From contig NZ_CP095481.1 in NCBI RefSeq assembly GCF_023023025.1, positions 1,178,001 to 1,242,000 of the forward strand: 64,000 nucleotides of DNA. The letters run 5' to 3'. Numbering within the stretch: the first letter of the stretch is position 1; each line of letters begins with the position of its first letter. The position numbers and the translations under genes were made by a program. The stretch is from Amycolatopsis sp. WQ 127309 (GTDB lineage: Bacteria > Actinomycetota > Actinomycetes > Mycobacteriales > Pseudonocardiaceae). This document shows positions 26,473-34,247 of the stretch, piece by piece. The notes below the pieces were generated by a model that saw nothing but the letters and a program-made list of their open reading frames with translations, ran no database searches and was not told where the DNA came from.

Positions 26473-28209
26473 TTACTTCGGGCCGCGAGTCCAGTTCACG
26501 GCCGACCCGAACGGGCCCACCATGGGGGGACCCGGTGTGACGCCCGAGATGCCCGATCCGATCGCCAGTGTGTCAGCCATCTGGAACAGCGGAATCACCA
26601 CGTTCTGACGCCAAAGTTCAGGCTCAAGGGTGGTCAGGGCCTCGGCGATCGGCGTGGCGCCCGACAGCGCGGCGTCGATCGACGGCTGCAGCGCCGCGTC
26701 GCAGAAGCCCGCCGAATTGCCCGGAACGACCGGTTTCGTGGTGTCCGCCCCCGTCGCCGTCTGCTCGGGCCGGCAGCCGAAGGTCGACGCGAGCACCGAG
26801 GCCGTGTCGCCGCCGACCGCCTGCGGCACGACCGCGATGTCGACACCGACGTTGCCCGCCGAGTCACCGGCCGGCTGCTGGACCCCGCCGACGACCGGCA
26901 TCGCGAGCAGGCCGCTGAACAGGTCCCGCGGCTGCGGCGTGATCGCGTTGACCTCGATGCCCTGCGCGGCCAGCTCGCTGGTGAGCTCCTTGGCGATCGA
27001 CGCGTACGGCTCCTGGGTGCCGGGCGAGGCGATGACCAGCGAAAGCGCCTTGCCGTTCTTGCGCCAGGTGCCCGCGGTCTTGGTGTAGCCGGCCGCCTTC
27101 AGCGACTCCTCGGCCTTCGCGACGTCGGGCGCGGTCGGCGGGCCGGGCGGGATCGTCGCGGTGTACCCGGCCACCGACGGCGCCTTCACCTGGGCGTCTG
27201 CGTGCAGCGCCGCCGACGGGCCGCCGTTGACGCCCTCCGTGATCAGCTTCGTGCGGTCCAGCAGGGCGGCGACCCCGGCCCGCACCTGCGCGTCCTGCAG
27301 CGTGGCGCTGACCGGCCGCAGCAGCACGTCGGCGACGAGCGGCCGGGCCACGGTGTGCAGCTGGACGGCCGAGCCGAGCTCGCCGAGCAGTTTGAGCTCG
27401 TCGCCGGTGGTCCGGGCCAGCGCGAACTGGTCGTTGCCGCTGCGCAGCGCGGCCAGCAGGGTGTTCTGGTCCGACCGGCGCAGCACGATCCGGTCGATCG
27501 CCGCCGGCTTCTCCCAGTAGCGCTCGTTGCGCTCGAGGATCACCTCGCCGCGGGCGGTGTCGAGGCTCTTGATCGAGAACGGGCCGGCGATGGCCGGGAA
27601 GTTCGTGGCCAGGGCCCCGCGCCAGCCGTCGGGGGCGTCCTTGAGCAGGTGGGCGGGCAGCAGGTCCGAGAACAGCGTCTGCCAGCCGGGGTACGGCTTG
27701 GCGAAGGTGACCTCGACGCGCTTGCCACCCTCGCGGGACTGCAGGTCGGTGATCTGCCGGTAGCCGGCCGGGCCGATCACGCCGGGCTGGTCGCGCATCT
27801 GGGTGCGCAGGTAGTCGAAGTCCTCGGCGGCGATGGGCGCGCCGTCGGACCAGGACGCGTCCGGCCGGATGTCGTAGGCGACGACGAACGGCTGCTGCGA
27901 GAGCACCGCGGCGGACTTCATGAGGTTCTTGTCGAGCAGGGTGGCGCCGTCGTCCTTCTGGCGGAACACCGAGGGCAGCAGCAGCTGCGAGAGCGCCGAG
28001 GTCACCTGCGAGGAGTCCGCGAGGTTGTGCGGGTTGTACCCGCCGAGCACGTCGTCGACGCCGACGACGATCTGCGACGGGGTCTTGCCGGTGGTCGAGA
28101 CCGGCGCCACCGACGACGACACGACCGGCGGTGGCGGGGTGTTCGAGCAAGCGGCGAGCACCACGGCCGCGAGTGCCAGTACCGGCCCCGCCTTGCGATT
28201 CACCCGCAC
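26473..28209 (-). CDS. lpqW: LpqW-like substrate-binding lipoprotein
   Basis: A 578-residue family 5 binding-protein homologue with a lipobox (VLAAC, Cys21) and a Pro-rich linker. Mycobacterial LpqW has this fold but acts in lipoarabinomannan/PIM synthesis rather than transport. Its place next to typA and near mshB matches Rv1165-Rv1170. I chose GTG 28209 (GGAAGGA upstream); GTG 28203 or ATG 28248 cannot be excluded. No permease or ATPase is coupled to it, fitting a non-transport role, although an orphan peptide-binding role next to dpp is possible. Confidence 0.78.
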   Translation of the reverse strand: MRVNRKAGPVLALAAVVLAACSNTPPPPVVSSSVAPVSTTGKTPSQIVVGVDDVLGGYNPHNLADSSQVTSALSQLLLPSVFRQKDDGATLLDKNLMKSAAVLSQQPFVVAYDIRPDASWSDGAPIAAEDFDYLRTQMRDQPGVIGPAGYRQITDLQSREGGKRVEVTFAKPYPGWQTLFSDLLPAHLLKDAPDGWRGALATNFPAIAGPFSIKSLDTARGEVILERNERYWEKPAAIDRIVLRRSDQNTLLAALRSGNDQFALARTTGDELKLLGELGSAVQLHTVARPLVADVLLRPVSATLQDAQVRAGVAALLDRTKLITEGVNGGPSAALHADAQVKAPSVAGYTATIPPGPPTAPDVAKAEESLKAAGYTKTAGTWRKNGKALSLVIASPGTQEPYASIAKELTSELAAQGIEVNAITPQPRDLFSGLLAMPVVGGVQQPAGDSAGNVGVDIAVVPQAVGGDTASVLASTFGCRPEQTATGADTTKPVVPGNSAGFCDAALQPSIDAALSGATPIAEALTTLEPELWRQNVVIPLFQMADTLAIGSGISGVTPGPPMVGPFGSAVNWTRGPK

Positions 28210-28520
28210 GCCCAGTCCTTCCGGATTCTCCCCGATCGGGTCAGCCATGTTCCCATGACCACCACCGCCGCCGGAACCGAGATTCCCATACCCGGATCGG
28301 CCGGGTCCGGCGCCCCATCGTGGCGCTATGGAGAAGGACGCGCGGACCACCGTCCGGGTTCCCGGACCGTTCCGGAACGGCGGAACGAACACGGCCCGGA
28401 CACGAGACGGCGCCGGGCGGAGGTGAACACCAGGCGGGACGCCTATAAAGATATAAGGAGAAGATACTCGAATTCGGTGACGCTGGGCCGGGGTGTTTCG
28501 GACACAGGGTCACCGGCGCA
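28210..28520. other. Intergenic region between lpqW and the typA terminator
   Basis: It holds nested palindromes (GTCCGGG-TT-CCCGGAC; CCGTTCCGGAACGG, around 28358-28383) and a markedly AT-rich stretch, TATAAAGATATAAGG, at about 28445-28459. The AT-rich block is a plausible promoter for lpqW. No gene is seen. Confidence 0.4.
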
Positions 28521-28565
28521 CGCGAAAAGGGCCTCCCGGCAACTCGCCGGAAGGCCCTTTTCGCG
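28521..28565 (-). terminator. Terminator of typA
   Basis: A 20-bp stem (CGCGAAAAGGGCC... with its complement to 28565) carries one mismatch and ends in TTTTCGCG. It lies 8 bp past the typA stop. Confidence 0.9.
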
Positions 28566-28572
28566 TATCGGA

Positions 28573-30498
28573 TCAGACGTTGTCGCGGCTCTTGGCGCGC
28601 GAGCGCTCCTTGGCCCGGGTGTTGAAGTCCAGCGTGACCTTGCGGACGCGGACGACCTCCGGGGCCACCTCGACGCACTCGTCGACCGAGCAGAACTCCA
28701 GGGCCTCTTCCAGGCCCATCTTGCGCGGCCGGGCCAGCGTCTCCATCACGTCGGCGGAGGACTGACGCATGTTCGTCAGCTTCTTCTCCTTGGTGATGTT
28801 GATGTCGAGGTCCTCGAAGCGCGGGTTCTCGCCCACGACCATGCCCTCGTAGACGTCGGCGCCCGGCTCGACGAAGAACGTGCCGCGGTCGGCCAGCTGG
28901 ATCATCGCGTACGCGGTGACCGGGCCGGTCCGGTCGGCGACCAGGGAGCCGCTGTGGCGGGTGCGGATCTCGCCCGCCCACGGGAAGTAGCCCTCGAACA
29001 CGTGGTTCGCGATGCCGGTGCCGCGGGTCTCGGTGAGGAAGTCGGTGCGGAAGCTGATCAGGCCGCGCGACGGGAGCACGTAGACCAGCTTGATCCGGCC
29101 GGTGCCGTTGCCGCTCATGTCCTCCATGCGGCCCTTGCGGGACGCCAGGAGCTGCGTGATCGAGCCGAGGTGCTCTTCCGGTGAGTCGATGTAGAGGCGC
29201 TCGAACGGCTCGTGCAGCTTGCCGTCGATCGTGCGCAGGACCACCTGCGGCTTGCCGACGGTCAGCTCGAAGCCTTCACGCCGCATCTGCTCGACCAGGA
29301 TGGCCAGCGCCAGCTCGCCACGGCCCTGGACCTCCCAGGTGTCGGGGCGCTCGGTCGGCAGCACGCGGATCGAGACGTTGCCGATCAGCTCGACGTCGAG
29401 GCGGGCCTTGACCAGCCGCGCGGTGACCTTGTCGCCGCCGTTGCGCCCGGCCAGCGGCGAGGTGTTGACGCCGATGGTCATCGAGATGGCGGGCTCGTCG
29501 ACGGTGATCCGGGGCAGCGCCACCGGCGTCTCGGAGTCGGCGAGGGTGTCGCCGATGGTGATCTCCGGGATGCCGGCGATGGCGACCAGCTCGCCCGCGC
29601 TGGCCTCGGTCGCCGGGACGCGGGTGAGCGCCTCGGTGACGAGCAGCTCGGAGATCCGGACGTTCTGCACGGTGCCGTCTTCGCGCATCCAGGCCACGGT
29701 CTGGCCCTTGCGGAGCCGGCCGGCGTGGATGCGGATGAGCGCGATGCGGCCGAGGAAGTTCGACGCGTCGAGGTTCGTGACCAGGGCCTGCAGCGGCGCG
29801 TCCAGGTCCGCCGCGGGCGGCGGGACGTGGCGCATCAGCGTCTCGAACAGCGGGTCGAGGTTCTCGCTGTCGGGCAGGCCGCCGTCCTCGGGCTGCGCCA
29901 GGCTCGCCTTGCCGGCGCGCGCGGAGGCGTAGACGACCGGGAGGTCGAGGATGGCGTCGAGGTCGGCGTCCTCGATGTCACCGGCCAGGTCCAGCAGCAG
30001 GTCGTGGGTCTCTTCGACGACCTCGGCGATCCGCGCGTCCGGCCGGTCGACCTTGTTGACCAGCAGGATCACCGGCAGCTTGGCCTCGAGGGTCTTGCGG
30101 AGCACGAAGCGGGTCTGCGGGAGCGGGCCCTCGCTGGCGTCGACCAGCAGGACGACGCCGTCGACCATCGCCAGGCCGCGCTCGACCTCACCGCCGAAGT
30201 CGGCGTGGCCGGGGGTGTCGATGACGTTGATCGTCACCGAGCCCTCGGGCGTCTCGCGGTGGATCGACGTGTTCTTCGCCAGGATGGTGATGCCCTTTTC
30301 GCGCTCGAGCTCGCCCGAGTCCATGACCCGGTCGACGAGCTCGGCGCGCTCGGCGAAGGCGCCCGACTGCCGGAGCATGGCGTCGACCAGAGTGGTCTTG
30401 CCGTGGTCGACGTGGGCGACGATCGCGACGTTGCGCAGGTCGGGCCGGGTCTTACCGGTCGGCCGGCCGGTTTCGACGGTAGCGCTTACTGCGGGCAC
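28573..30498 (-). CDS. typA: Ribosome-associated GTPase TypA/BipA
   Basis: A 641-residue translational GTPase related to EF-G that aids ribosome assembly and stress adaptation. The P-loop AHVDHGKT is at 28-35, switch II is DTPGHADFGGEV, the G4 motif NKVDR follows, and the BipA-specific C-terminal domain is complete. GTG at 30498 has CAGGAG eight bases upstream. Monocistronic, with its own terminator; same place as Rv1165. Confidence 0.96.
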   Translation of the reverse strand: MPAVSATVETGRPTGKTRPDLRNVAIVAHVDHGKTTLVDAMLRQSGAFAERAELVDRVMDSGELEREKGITILAKNTSIHRETPEGSVTINVIDTPGHADFGGEVERGLAMVDGVVLLVDASEGPLPQTRFVLRKTLEAKLPVILLVNKVDRPDARIAEVVEETHDLLLDLAGDIEDADLDAILDLPVVYASARAGKASLAQPEDGGLPDSENLDPLFETLMRHVPPPAADLDAPLQALVTNLDASNFLGRIALIRIHAGRLRKGQTVAWMREDGTVQNVRISELLVTEALTRVPATEASAGELVAIAGIPEITIGDTLADSETPVALPRITVDEPAISMTIGVNTSPLAGRNGGDKVTARLVKARLDVELIGNVSIRVLPTERPDTWEVQGRGELALAILVEQMRREGFELTVGKPQVVLRTIDGKLHEPFERLYIDSPEEHLGSITQLLASRKGRMEDMSGNGTGRIKLVYVLPSRGLISFRTDFLTETRGTGIANHVFEGYFPWAGEIRTRHSGSLVADRTGPVTAYAMIQLADRGTFFVEPGADVYEGMVVGENPRFEDLDINITKEKKLTNMRQSSADVMETLARPRKMGLEEALEFCSVDECVEVAPEVVRVRKVTLDFNTRAKERSRAKSRDNV

Positions 30499-30630
30499 GC
30501 GAGTACTCCTGAACTTCAAAGGTGTGGGTGGCCGCGTAAGCCCGTCAGGCATCCTGTGACCGGCTCTGGTCACACGCGGACCTCACCAAGGATACCTGCA
30601 CCCCCATTGTGAGGAGCCCCACGCCCCAAG

Positions 30631-30649
30631 ATCGGTTAGGCTCTCCTAA
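30631..30649. promoter_or_regulatory. Iron-box-like operator (IdeR/DmdR/DtxR type)
   Basis: The 19-mer ATCGGTTAGGCTCTCCTAA matches the DtxR-family consensus TTAGGTTAGGCTAACCTAA at 15 of 19 positions, with both inner half-sites TTAGG and CCTAA intact at the normal 4-base spacing. It ends 42 bp before the small Cys/Lys-rich gene and lies 133 bp upstream of typA. Confidence 0.6.
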
Positions 30650-30691
30650 TCTGGAGGGCCGGACAGCGACGTCGATCCGAGGAGCGCAGGC

Positions 30692-30844
30692 GTGGGCAAG
30701 AAGCCGCCGGACGACCCCCGCAAGGTCGTGCGCAAGCTGATGAAAGCCGGCAAGGTCAAGAAGAAGTGCTGCCGGTCCAAGCCGCGGTGCAAGAAGTGCC
30801 CGGTGCTCGCGCTCAAGAAGGCGAAGCTCGACCTGGCGGCCTAG
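30692..30844 (+). CDS. Small Cys/Lys-rich protein, 50 residues
   Basis: GTG start with GAGGAG eight bases upstream. The protein is very basic (Lys/Arg about one third) and contains KKCCRSKPRCKKCPV, a CC-x5-C-x2-C cluster that could bind a metal or Fe-S centre. It follows an iron-box-like operator. Its stop codon overlaps that of the convergent YciI gene (shared CTAG). I do not recognise a characterised family; metal binding and iron control are inferences from the motif and the operator. Confidence 0.75.
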   Translation: MGKKPPDDPRKVVRKLMKAGKVKKKCCRSKPRCKKCPVLALKKAKLDLAA

Positions 30845-31140
30845 CGGTTGATCGCCTCGTTGAGGTCCCGCAGCTCCGGCGCGGTCTTGGTCGGCGAGAA
30901 CGGGATGACCTCGTACTTCGCGAGCTTCCGCACCGCGAACGGGTCGCTCGCCAGGATCGCGTCCAGCTTCCCCTGGGACATCGGGCGCGTGATGATCACG
31001 CCGCCGACGCGCGGCTTCCGCGCCCCGGACGCGAGGAAGAGCCCGCGGTCGTACTGCGCCTCCAGCCACGCCACGTGATCCGGCAGCGCCAGGTCGACTT
31101 CTTCGATCGGGGCGGTGTAGGTCAGCACGACGACGAACAT
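30841..31140 (-). CDS. YciI-family protein
   Basis: A 99-residue ferredoxin-like dimeric fold of the YciI/YCII group, with N-terminal MFVVVLTYTAPIEEVD and the family His in LPDHVAWLEAQYDRG. Some relatives are dehalogenase-like, but most have no known reaction. ATG at 31140 is divergent from the trpS leader. Confidence 0.85.
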   Translation of the reverse strand: MFVVVLTYTAPIEEVDLALPDHVAWLEAQYDRGLFLASGARKPRVGGVIITRPMSQGKLDAILASDPFAVRKLAKYEVIPFSPTKTAPELRDLNEAINR

Positions 31141-31142
31141 GG

Positions 31143-31178
31143 TTACAACGGTAGACCCGCTCGGATACAGTCACCCCA
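31143..31178 (+). promoter_or_regulatory. Candidate promoter of the trpS leader
   Basis: TTACAA (31143-31148) and TACAGT (31166-31171, fits TANNNT) are 17 bp apart. A start seven bases downstream would fall on the A of the leader-peptide ATG (31178), making the leader peptide leaderless. Inferred from spacing only. Confidence 0.45.
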
Positions 31179-31225
31179 TGCACGCGCAGACGTCCCAGTG
31201 GTGGCCGCCATCGGCGGCCCTCTGA
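31178..31225 (+). CDS. trp leader peptide (MHAQTSQWWPPSAAL)
   Basis: A 15-codon open frame with tandem Trp codons at positions 8-9 (31199-31204) immediately before the attenuator's first stem segment. It senses charged tRNA-Trp by ribosome position and has no other expected role. It is too short for ordinary gene calling. Confidence 0.85.
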   Translation: MHAQTSQWWPPSAAL

Positions 31226-31273
31226 CCCTGCGCTGAAAACCAGCAGCGGCCGCCCCGGACGGGCGGCCTTTTT
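31199..31273 (+). promoter_or_regulatory. Ribosome-mediated attenuator of trpS
   Basis: Four segments are visible: 1 GGCCGCC (31203-31209), 2 GGCGGCC (31213-31219), 3 GGCCGCC (31248-31254) and 4 GGGCGGCC (31261-31268), then TTTTT. Segment 2 can pair with 1 or 3; 3 with 4 forms a perfect 8-bp terminator. A ribosome stalled on the Trp codons covers segment 1, so 2 pairs with 3 and transcription continues. The logic is that of classical trp attenuation, known in actinobacteria. Confidence 0.88.
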
Positions 31274-31313
31274 CGTGCCTTCGCCGGGGTGGTCCCCGTC
31301 GAAAGGACCCACG

Positions 31314-32279
31314 ATGAGCAAGCTGTCCGGGATCACCCCGTCCGGTCACGTCCACCTCGGCAACCACCTCGGGGCCGTCCGCCGCTGGGCCGCCGAGGGC
31401 GGCGCCGACGACCTCTACTTCGTCGCCGACCTGCACGGCATGACGACGTCGCACAACCCCGCCAAACTCCGCTCCCTGGCGGGTGAGCAGCTCGCCGTCC
31501 TCATCGCCGCCGGCATCGACCCGGAGCGGGTGTTCGTCCAGTCCGACCTCGCCCGCGACCTGGGCGCGCTGACCTGGGTCCTGGAGTGCACCTGCAACTA
31601 CGGCGAGGCGGCCCGGATGATCCAGTTCAAGGAGAAGTCCAAGGGCCAGGCCGGGGTGCGGCTGTCGCTGCTGACCTACCCGGTGCTGATGGCCGCCGAC
31701 ATCCTGCTGCAGGGCGCGAACGAGGTGCCGGTCGGCGAGGACCAGCGCCAGCACGTCGAGCTGGCCCGGACGCTGGCCAAGCGGTTCAACGGCACCTACG
31801 GCGACGTGTTCACCGTGCCCGAGGCCGTGCTCCCGCCCGCCGGGGCGCGGGTGAAGGACCTCACCGACCCGACGCGCAAGATGTCGAAGTCGACCCATGA
31901 CGTCGCCGGCGTGGTGTTCGTGCTGGACGAGCCCGACCAGATCCGCCGCAAGATCCGCCGCGCGGTCACCGACGGCGGCTCGGTGCCGGTGCACGCACCG
32001 GACACCCGGCCGGGCATGGCGAACCTGCTGGAGATCCTGGCGGCCTGCCAGGGCGGTTCACCGGCGGACCTGGCCGCGGAGTTCTCGTCGTACGGCCAGG
32101 TCAAGGACGCCGTCGCCGACGCGGTGATCGAGCAGCTGCGGCCGATCCGCGAACGCGCGTCGACGCTGCTCGGCGACGTCGCGGAGCTGGACCGCGTCCG
32201 CAAGGCGGGCGCGGCCCGGGCCGCCGAGCGCGGCTCGCACCGGCTGTCGGCGGCGTTGCGGATGATCGGCGCGAGTTGA
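31314..32279 (+). CDS. trpS: Tryptophanyl-tRNA synthetase
   Basis: A 321-residue class I aminoacyl-tRNA synthetase that charges tRNA-Trp. The HIGH-type motif is GHVHLGN (11-17) and KMSKS is intact at 189-193. ATG at 31314 follows AAAGGA. Expression is controlled by the upstream attenuator, so it should rise when charged tRNA-Trp falls. In Streptomyces an attenuated trpS copy gives indolmycin resistance. Whether this gene is the sole or an auxiliary TrpRS cannot be decided from this window. Confidence 0.95.
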   Translation: MSKLSGITPSGHVHLGNHLGAVRRWAAEGGADDLYFVADLHGMTTSHNPAKLRSLAGEQLAVLIAAGIDPERVFVQSDLARDLGALTWVLECTCNYGEAARMIQFKEKSKGQAGVRLSLLTYPVLMAADILLQGANEVPVGEDQRQHVELARTLAKRFNGTYGDVFTVPEAVLPPAGARVKDLTDPTRKMSKSTHDVAGVVFVLDEPDQIRRKIRRAVTDGGSVPVHAPDTRPGMANLLEILAACQGGSPADLAAEFSSYGQVKDAVADAVIEQLRPIRERASTLLGDVAELDRVRKAGAARAAERGSHRLSAALRMIGAS

Positions 32280-32285
32280 AGAGGT

Positions 32286-32336
32286 CCGTGAAGGACTCCT
32301 TCCCGGCTCTTAAGGCCGGTAAGGAGTCCTTCACGG
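32286..32336. terminator. Long bidirectional terminator between trpS and the Nudix gene
   Basis: A perfect 16-bp inverted repeat (CCGTGAAGGACTCCTT at 32286-32301, complement at 32321-32336) encloses an inner CCGGC/GCCGG stem. It sits exactly between the two convergent stops, which fits termination from both sides. The arm sequence looks like a repeated element. Confidence 0.85.
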
Positions 32337-32338
32337 CT

Positions 32339-32728
32339 TTAGGTCAGCAGCCGGCGGAAGGCCGGCAGGAGGATGCGGTCGGCGGGCAGCCAGTCGACGT
32401 CGTCGAGGTCGTCCGGGCCCAGCCACTGCACGGCCAGGTGTTCGACTGCACGCGGCTCGTCCCCCGGCGAGACCAGCGAAGCCGCGTAGATCCGCAGGAC
32501 CTTGTCCCCGGGCAGCGGGATCTCCTGCCCGACCCGCTCCCCGACCTCGATCACGACGTCCAGCTCCTCGCTGCACTCGCGAGCCAGGGCGAAGGCGTCG
32601 GACTCACCGTCTTCGACGCGCCCGCCGGGCAGCTCCCACTGCCCCGCGTGCCCGGGCGGCCAGGCCCGCTGCTGGGCCAGCAACTTCCCGTCACGCACCA
32701 GGGCGGCACCCACGATCACACCGTTCAC
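32339..32728 (-). CDS. Nudix hydrolase, MutT-like
   Basis: A protein of about 129 residues with an intact Nudix box, GGRVEDGESDAFALARECSEEL, split here as GGRVEDGE and REC-SEEL: the Mg-binding REx2E glutamates are present. Such enzymes hydrolyse nucleoside diphosphates linked to X, including oxidised dNTPs. The GTG at 32728 begins just before the first beta strand; longer versions run into tandem repeats and are not credible. Confidence 0.85.
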   Translation of the reverse strand: MNGVIVGAALVRDGKLLAQQRAWPPGHAGQWELPGGRVEDGESDAFALARECSEELDVVIEVGERVGQEIPLPGDKVLRIYAASLVSPGDEPRAVEHLAVQWLGPDDLDDVDWLPADRILLPAFRRLLT

Positions 32729-32764
32729 AGCCCCGGAATCTACCCGGAAGCCCGAACGCGGCCC

Positions 32765-32934
32765 GCGCCGTGTCGACCCCGCAATCACACGAGCCGGCTC
32801 CCCCATCACGTGTCGACCCTCCAAACACGCGCGTCGACCCCCGAATCACGCGTGTCGACCCTCCAGACACGGGGGCCGACCCCCGAATCACGCGTGTCGA
32901 CCCTCCAGACACGGGGGCCGACCCCCGAATCACC
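32765..32934. repeat. 42-bp tandem repeat of paired hairpins
   Basis: Copies with anchors at 32843, 32885 and 32927 are 42 bp apart, with a diverged copy 40 bp before. Each unit holds two stem-loops: CGTGTC-GACCCTCCA-GACACG (e.g. 32851-32871) and GGGGG-CCGA-CCCCC (e.g. 32871-32884). It lies between the Nudix start and the histidine kinase stop, three bases from the latter. Confidence 0.85.
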
Positions 32935-32936
32935 CC

Positions 32937-34247
32937 TCAGGAGACCGGCGCCGAACGCCAGGTGACCTGGAACCGTGCGCCCCCGTCCGGCGACTCCCCG
33001 ACCTGCACCCGCCCACCACGACGGCGAACCGTCTCCGCGACCATCGCCAGCCCCAGCCCCGTACCCCCGGTGATGCGGGCCCGGTCGTCCGACACCCGGT
33101 AAAACCGGTCGAAGACCTTCTCGCGGTGCTCCGGCGCGATGCCCGGGCCGTCGTCGTCGACCACGACCCGCACCGACGAGCGTGACGCCAGCACCGACAC
33201 CACGATCTCCCCGCGCGCGTAGCGGCGCGCGTTGCGCAGCAGGTTGTCCAGCACCAGCTCGATCTCGCCGTGCGCCGCCCACGCCCAGGCCTGCGCGACC
33301 GCGTTGCTCACCCGCGTCTCCGGCGCGCCCGCCGGGAGCCGGCCGACCGCCGCGCGGACCTCGCTGACCAGCTCGACCGGCTCCGCGGGCGGCACCTCCC
33401 CCGCGTCCGAGCGGGCCAGGGACAAGAGCCCGTCAAGCAACGACGAGAGCCGTTCGGCCTCCGTCAAGATGTCGCCCAGCGTCTCCTGCGACAGCTCCGG
33501 ATCGGGGTTGGTGACGGCGACCTCGGCCTGGACCCGGATCGACGCGACCGGCGACCGCAGCTCGTGGGCCGCGTCGCCGGTGAAACGCCGCAGCCGTTCG
33601 CTCGCCTGCTCCTGGCGCTCCAGCAGCGCGTTGAACTCCTCCGCCAGCGCGCGCAGCTCGTCGTGCGAGTCCGGCAACGGCAGCCGCGCGCCCGGCGGCA
33701 GCGCCCGCACCGTGCCGCGCATCCGCGCCACCGGACGCAGCGCCAGGCGCACCACCAGCCACGTCGCCAGGCCCGCGACCAGCGCGCCGACCGACGCGAC
33801 GACCACCAGCCACACCCCGCCGTAGTGCACCGCGGCGGAGAACCCGACCAGGCCCGCGCCCGCGACGACCAGCCGTTGTGTCCCGTCCGGCGTGCTGACG
33901 ACGGCGCCGAGGTAGCGGGCGCCGTCCTGCTGCACCGGCTGGCCGGCCTTGAGCAGCCCGACGTCGGCGCCGCTGAGCCCGCTCGGCGCGCCACCGTCGA
34001 CCGGCGTGCCCGAGATGTCGAGCACCCGGACCGTCACCGGGGCGGTGGTCGGCAGCGCGCGCCCGGCGCTCACCTCGGCGCTGGCCGGGGCGAGCGCGCC
34101 GGTCAGCTCGCGGTCGACCGACTCGATGAGCAACGGCGAAAGTCGCGCCGCGGCCAGCGCGGCGAGCCCGAGCAGGCAGCCCAGGGTGATCGTCGCGGCC
34201 AGCACGGTGATCCGGGCCTGCAGGGACCGCCCGCGCCACCAGGTCAT
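32937..34247 (-). CDS. Two-component sensor histidine kinase
   Basis: A 436-residue membrane kinase. There are two spans (about 13-35 and 145-168) around an extracytoplasmic sensor, a HAMP segment (about 168-220), the phospho-acceptor His228 in HELRSPVASIR, an N-box (LDNLLRNARRYA), and G-boxes DDDGPGIAP and GGTGLGLAM. The ATG shares one base with the stop of the regulator gene upstream (TGATG), so the two are translationally coupled. The signal is unknown; genomic context suggests an envelope role. Confidence 0.92.
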   Translation of the reverse strand: MTWWRGRSLQARITVLAATITLGCLLGLAALAAARLSPLLIESVDRELTGALAPASAEVSAGRALPTTAPVTVRVLDISGTPVDGGAPSGLSGADVGLLKAGQPVQQDGARYLGAVVSTPDGTQRLVVAGAGLVGFSAAVHYGGVWLVVVASVGALVAGLATWLVVRLALRPVARMRGTVRALPPGARLPLPDSHDELRALAEEFNALLERQEQASERLRRFTGDAAHELRSPVASIRVQAEVAVTNPDPELSQETLGDILTEAERLSSLLDGLLSLARSDAGEVPPAEPVELVSEVRAAVGRLPAGAPETRVSNAVAQAWAWAAHGEIELVLDNLLRNARRYARGEIVVSVLASRSSVRVVVDDDGPGIAPEHREKVFDRFYRVSDDRARITGGTGLGLAMVAETVRRRGGRVQVGESPDGGARFQVTWRSAPVS

